This document shows positions 5,706 to 6,160 of a stretch of DNA of 6,160 nt, in pieces. Position 1 is the first letter of the stretch. Each line of letters starts with the position of its first letter. The stretch is from Bacillota bacterium (GTDB lineage Bacteria > Bacillota_G > SHA-98 > UBA4971). The stretch lies in NCBI GenBank assembly GCA_012512055.1, contig JAAZEW010000159.1, positions 1 through 6,160 on the forward strand, written 5' to 3'. The notes beneath the pieces are model-generated. The model was given only the letters and a program-made list of their open reading frames with translations, did no database searches and was not told where the DNA came from. The position numbers and the translations under genes are program-made.

Positions 5706-5907
5706 CTAATCGGCGTGTCCTACAGTCTGTCTGATCATGTTTTTCACAGAAGGCAGCTCGCGGTGAACGACATTCCATACTATAGTCAGATCTACGCCCA
5801 GGTAATCATGGATTAACACATCTCGTATCCCTGCCATCTCTTGAGTGTTGTTCAATCGCCTGAATACAATCTAGTATGTGGTGAAGGTAGACGGTGTCGT
5901 CTTTCAT
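5706..5907 (-). pseudogene. hepT: hepT-like (DUF86) toxin ribonuclease, internal deletion and frameshift
   Basis: Two HepT pieces lie in different frames. From ATG 5907 the first frame reads MKDDTVYLHHILDCIQAIEQ, then HSRDGRD, a typical DUF86 N-terminus, but stops at 5806 after 33 codons. The next frame supplies QEMAGIRDVLIHDY, then LGVDLTIVWNVVHRELPSVK, ending at TAG 5706-5708. It carries the HepT ribonuclease motif R-x4-H-x-Y (RDVLIHDY). Family members usually have about 50-60 more residues between these parts (helices with IRNLEIIGEA-like sequence); they are absent here. In the family HepT is the RNase toxin neutralised by its partner MntA, a nucleotidyltransferase that AMPylates the HxY tyrosine. 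The gene cannot make an intact toxin. Both DUF86 motifs read through the same bases at 5828-5840, which suggests the deletion point. Confidence 0.85.
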
Positions 5908-5911
5908 AGCT

Positions 5912-5995
5912 CTACTGACTCCCGCACAATCTTGTCTCGTACATTTGAGGTTCGAAGTCAAGGGACTCAAGGTAGTTAAGGTTCAGGGTTGACGC
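5912..5995 (-). pseudogene. Probable C-terminal remnant of an mntA-like antitoxin
   Basis: On the minus strand an open stretch from 5995 reads ..TLNLNYLESLDFEPQMYETRLCGSQ and stops with TAG at 5914-5912, four bases before the hepT start. This tight spacing is usual for mntA-hepT pairs, and the Y..SLDFEP...YE pattern is like the tail of minimal nucleotidyltransferases. The frame is closed upstream by TAA at 5998-5996. Just before that stop the same frame has DVILNSTS, which could be a trace of the D-V-x-x-L-N strand of the family, but this is weak. The catalytic GSxARG...DxD region is not in the window; repeat copy C lies where it should be. The identification depends mainly on position next to hepT. 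Confidence 0.4.
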
Positions 5996-6056
5996 TTACC
6001 GTTGGGACGTGGAGTTGAGGATTACATCTTCTGGACTAAGTAGATCACCACAAATA

Positions 6057-6160
6057 ATCGCCGGTTCCAGAAAGTGTACGTGCCGTGCAGGGTGGCCGGT
6101 GTTGCACTCGGGGACGGCTCCCCAAGCAGGTCGCCTTGACAAAATCCGGCCCGTAGGCCA
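6057..6160. repeat. Dispersed mosaic repeat, copy C (core plus module M, cut by window end)
   Basis: The core (6057-6092) is 33 of 36 identical to copy A. After 30 unrelated bases comes module M (6123-6159), 35 of 37 identical to copy B. The order is therefore core then module, the reverse of copy B. The 11 bases ACTAAGTAGAT just before the core (6035-6045) also stand before copy A, where they include the zinc-ribbon stop codon. The right limit of the element lies beyond the window. Confidence 0.75.

Noticed and set aside
1694..6160. Repeat copies as CRISPR repeats or a known riboswitch
   Set aside because: The copies are kilobases apart with no regular spacers, and none lies in the leader of a gene with a matching known aptamer that I recognise.

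Overview
The window reads as a piece of chromosome from an endospore-forming Firmicute, probably a Clostridia-type lineage. The best evidence is the 3' end of an alpha/beta-type small acid-soluble spore protein gene (SASP) at the left edge. DegV, RDD, Amidase_6 and GHL10 (YngK-like) genes, strong AGGAGG or G-rich ribosome binding sites and TTG/GTG starts fit the same picture. No tRNA, rRNA, CRISPR array or intact mobile element is visible.

Layout. 1-212 (+): end of the SASP gene, followed by a clear intrinsic terminator (247-279). 367-1230 (-): a DegV-family fatty-acid-binding protein. 1476-1670 (+): a small four-cysteine zinc-ribbon protein. 3240-1802 (-): a two-gene unit, a 58-residue XRE-type helix-turn-helix protein and then a membrane-anchored Amidase_6 protein, with the second ribosome binding site overlapping the first gene's stop. 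3360-3851 (-): an RDD-family membrane protein with a TTG start next to an A6G8 tract. 3852-4427: over 500 bases without a credible gene, holding a repeat element, a perfect hairpin, a tandem 19-bp repeat and a candidate promoter. 4428-5705 (+): an exported GHL10/UPF0748 glycosidase-like protein. 5706-5995 (-): the wreck of an MntA-HepT type toxin-antitoxin pair. Its hepT has an out-of-frame internal deletion, and only the probable tail of mntA is left.

The structure not explained by genes is a dispersed mosaic repeat. A 36-bp core occurs three times (1694, 4084, 6057), always between genes. A second 37-bp module accompanies two of the copies, once before the core and once after it. Two copies extend to over 100 bp and keep inverted-repeat arms. 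The substitution pattern looks non-coding. One copy abuts the decayed toxin-antitoxin remnant. I found no convincing intact new defence or metabolic system. The repeat family and the hepT deletion are the observations most worth following up.

The intact genes look like independent short transcription units serving the cell envelope and spore formation (amidase, exported glycosidase-like protein, RDD membrane protein, SASP) rather than one pathway.
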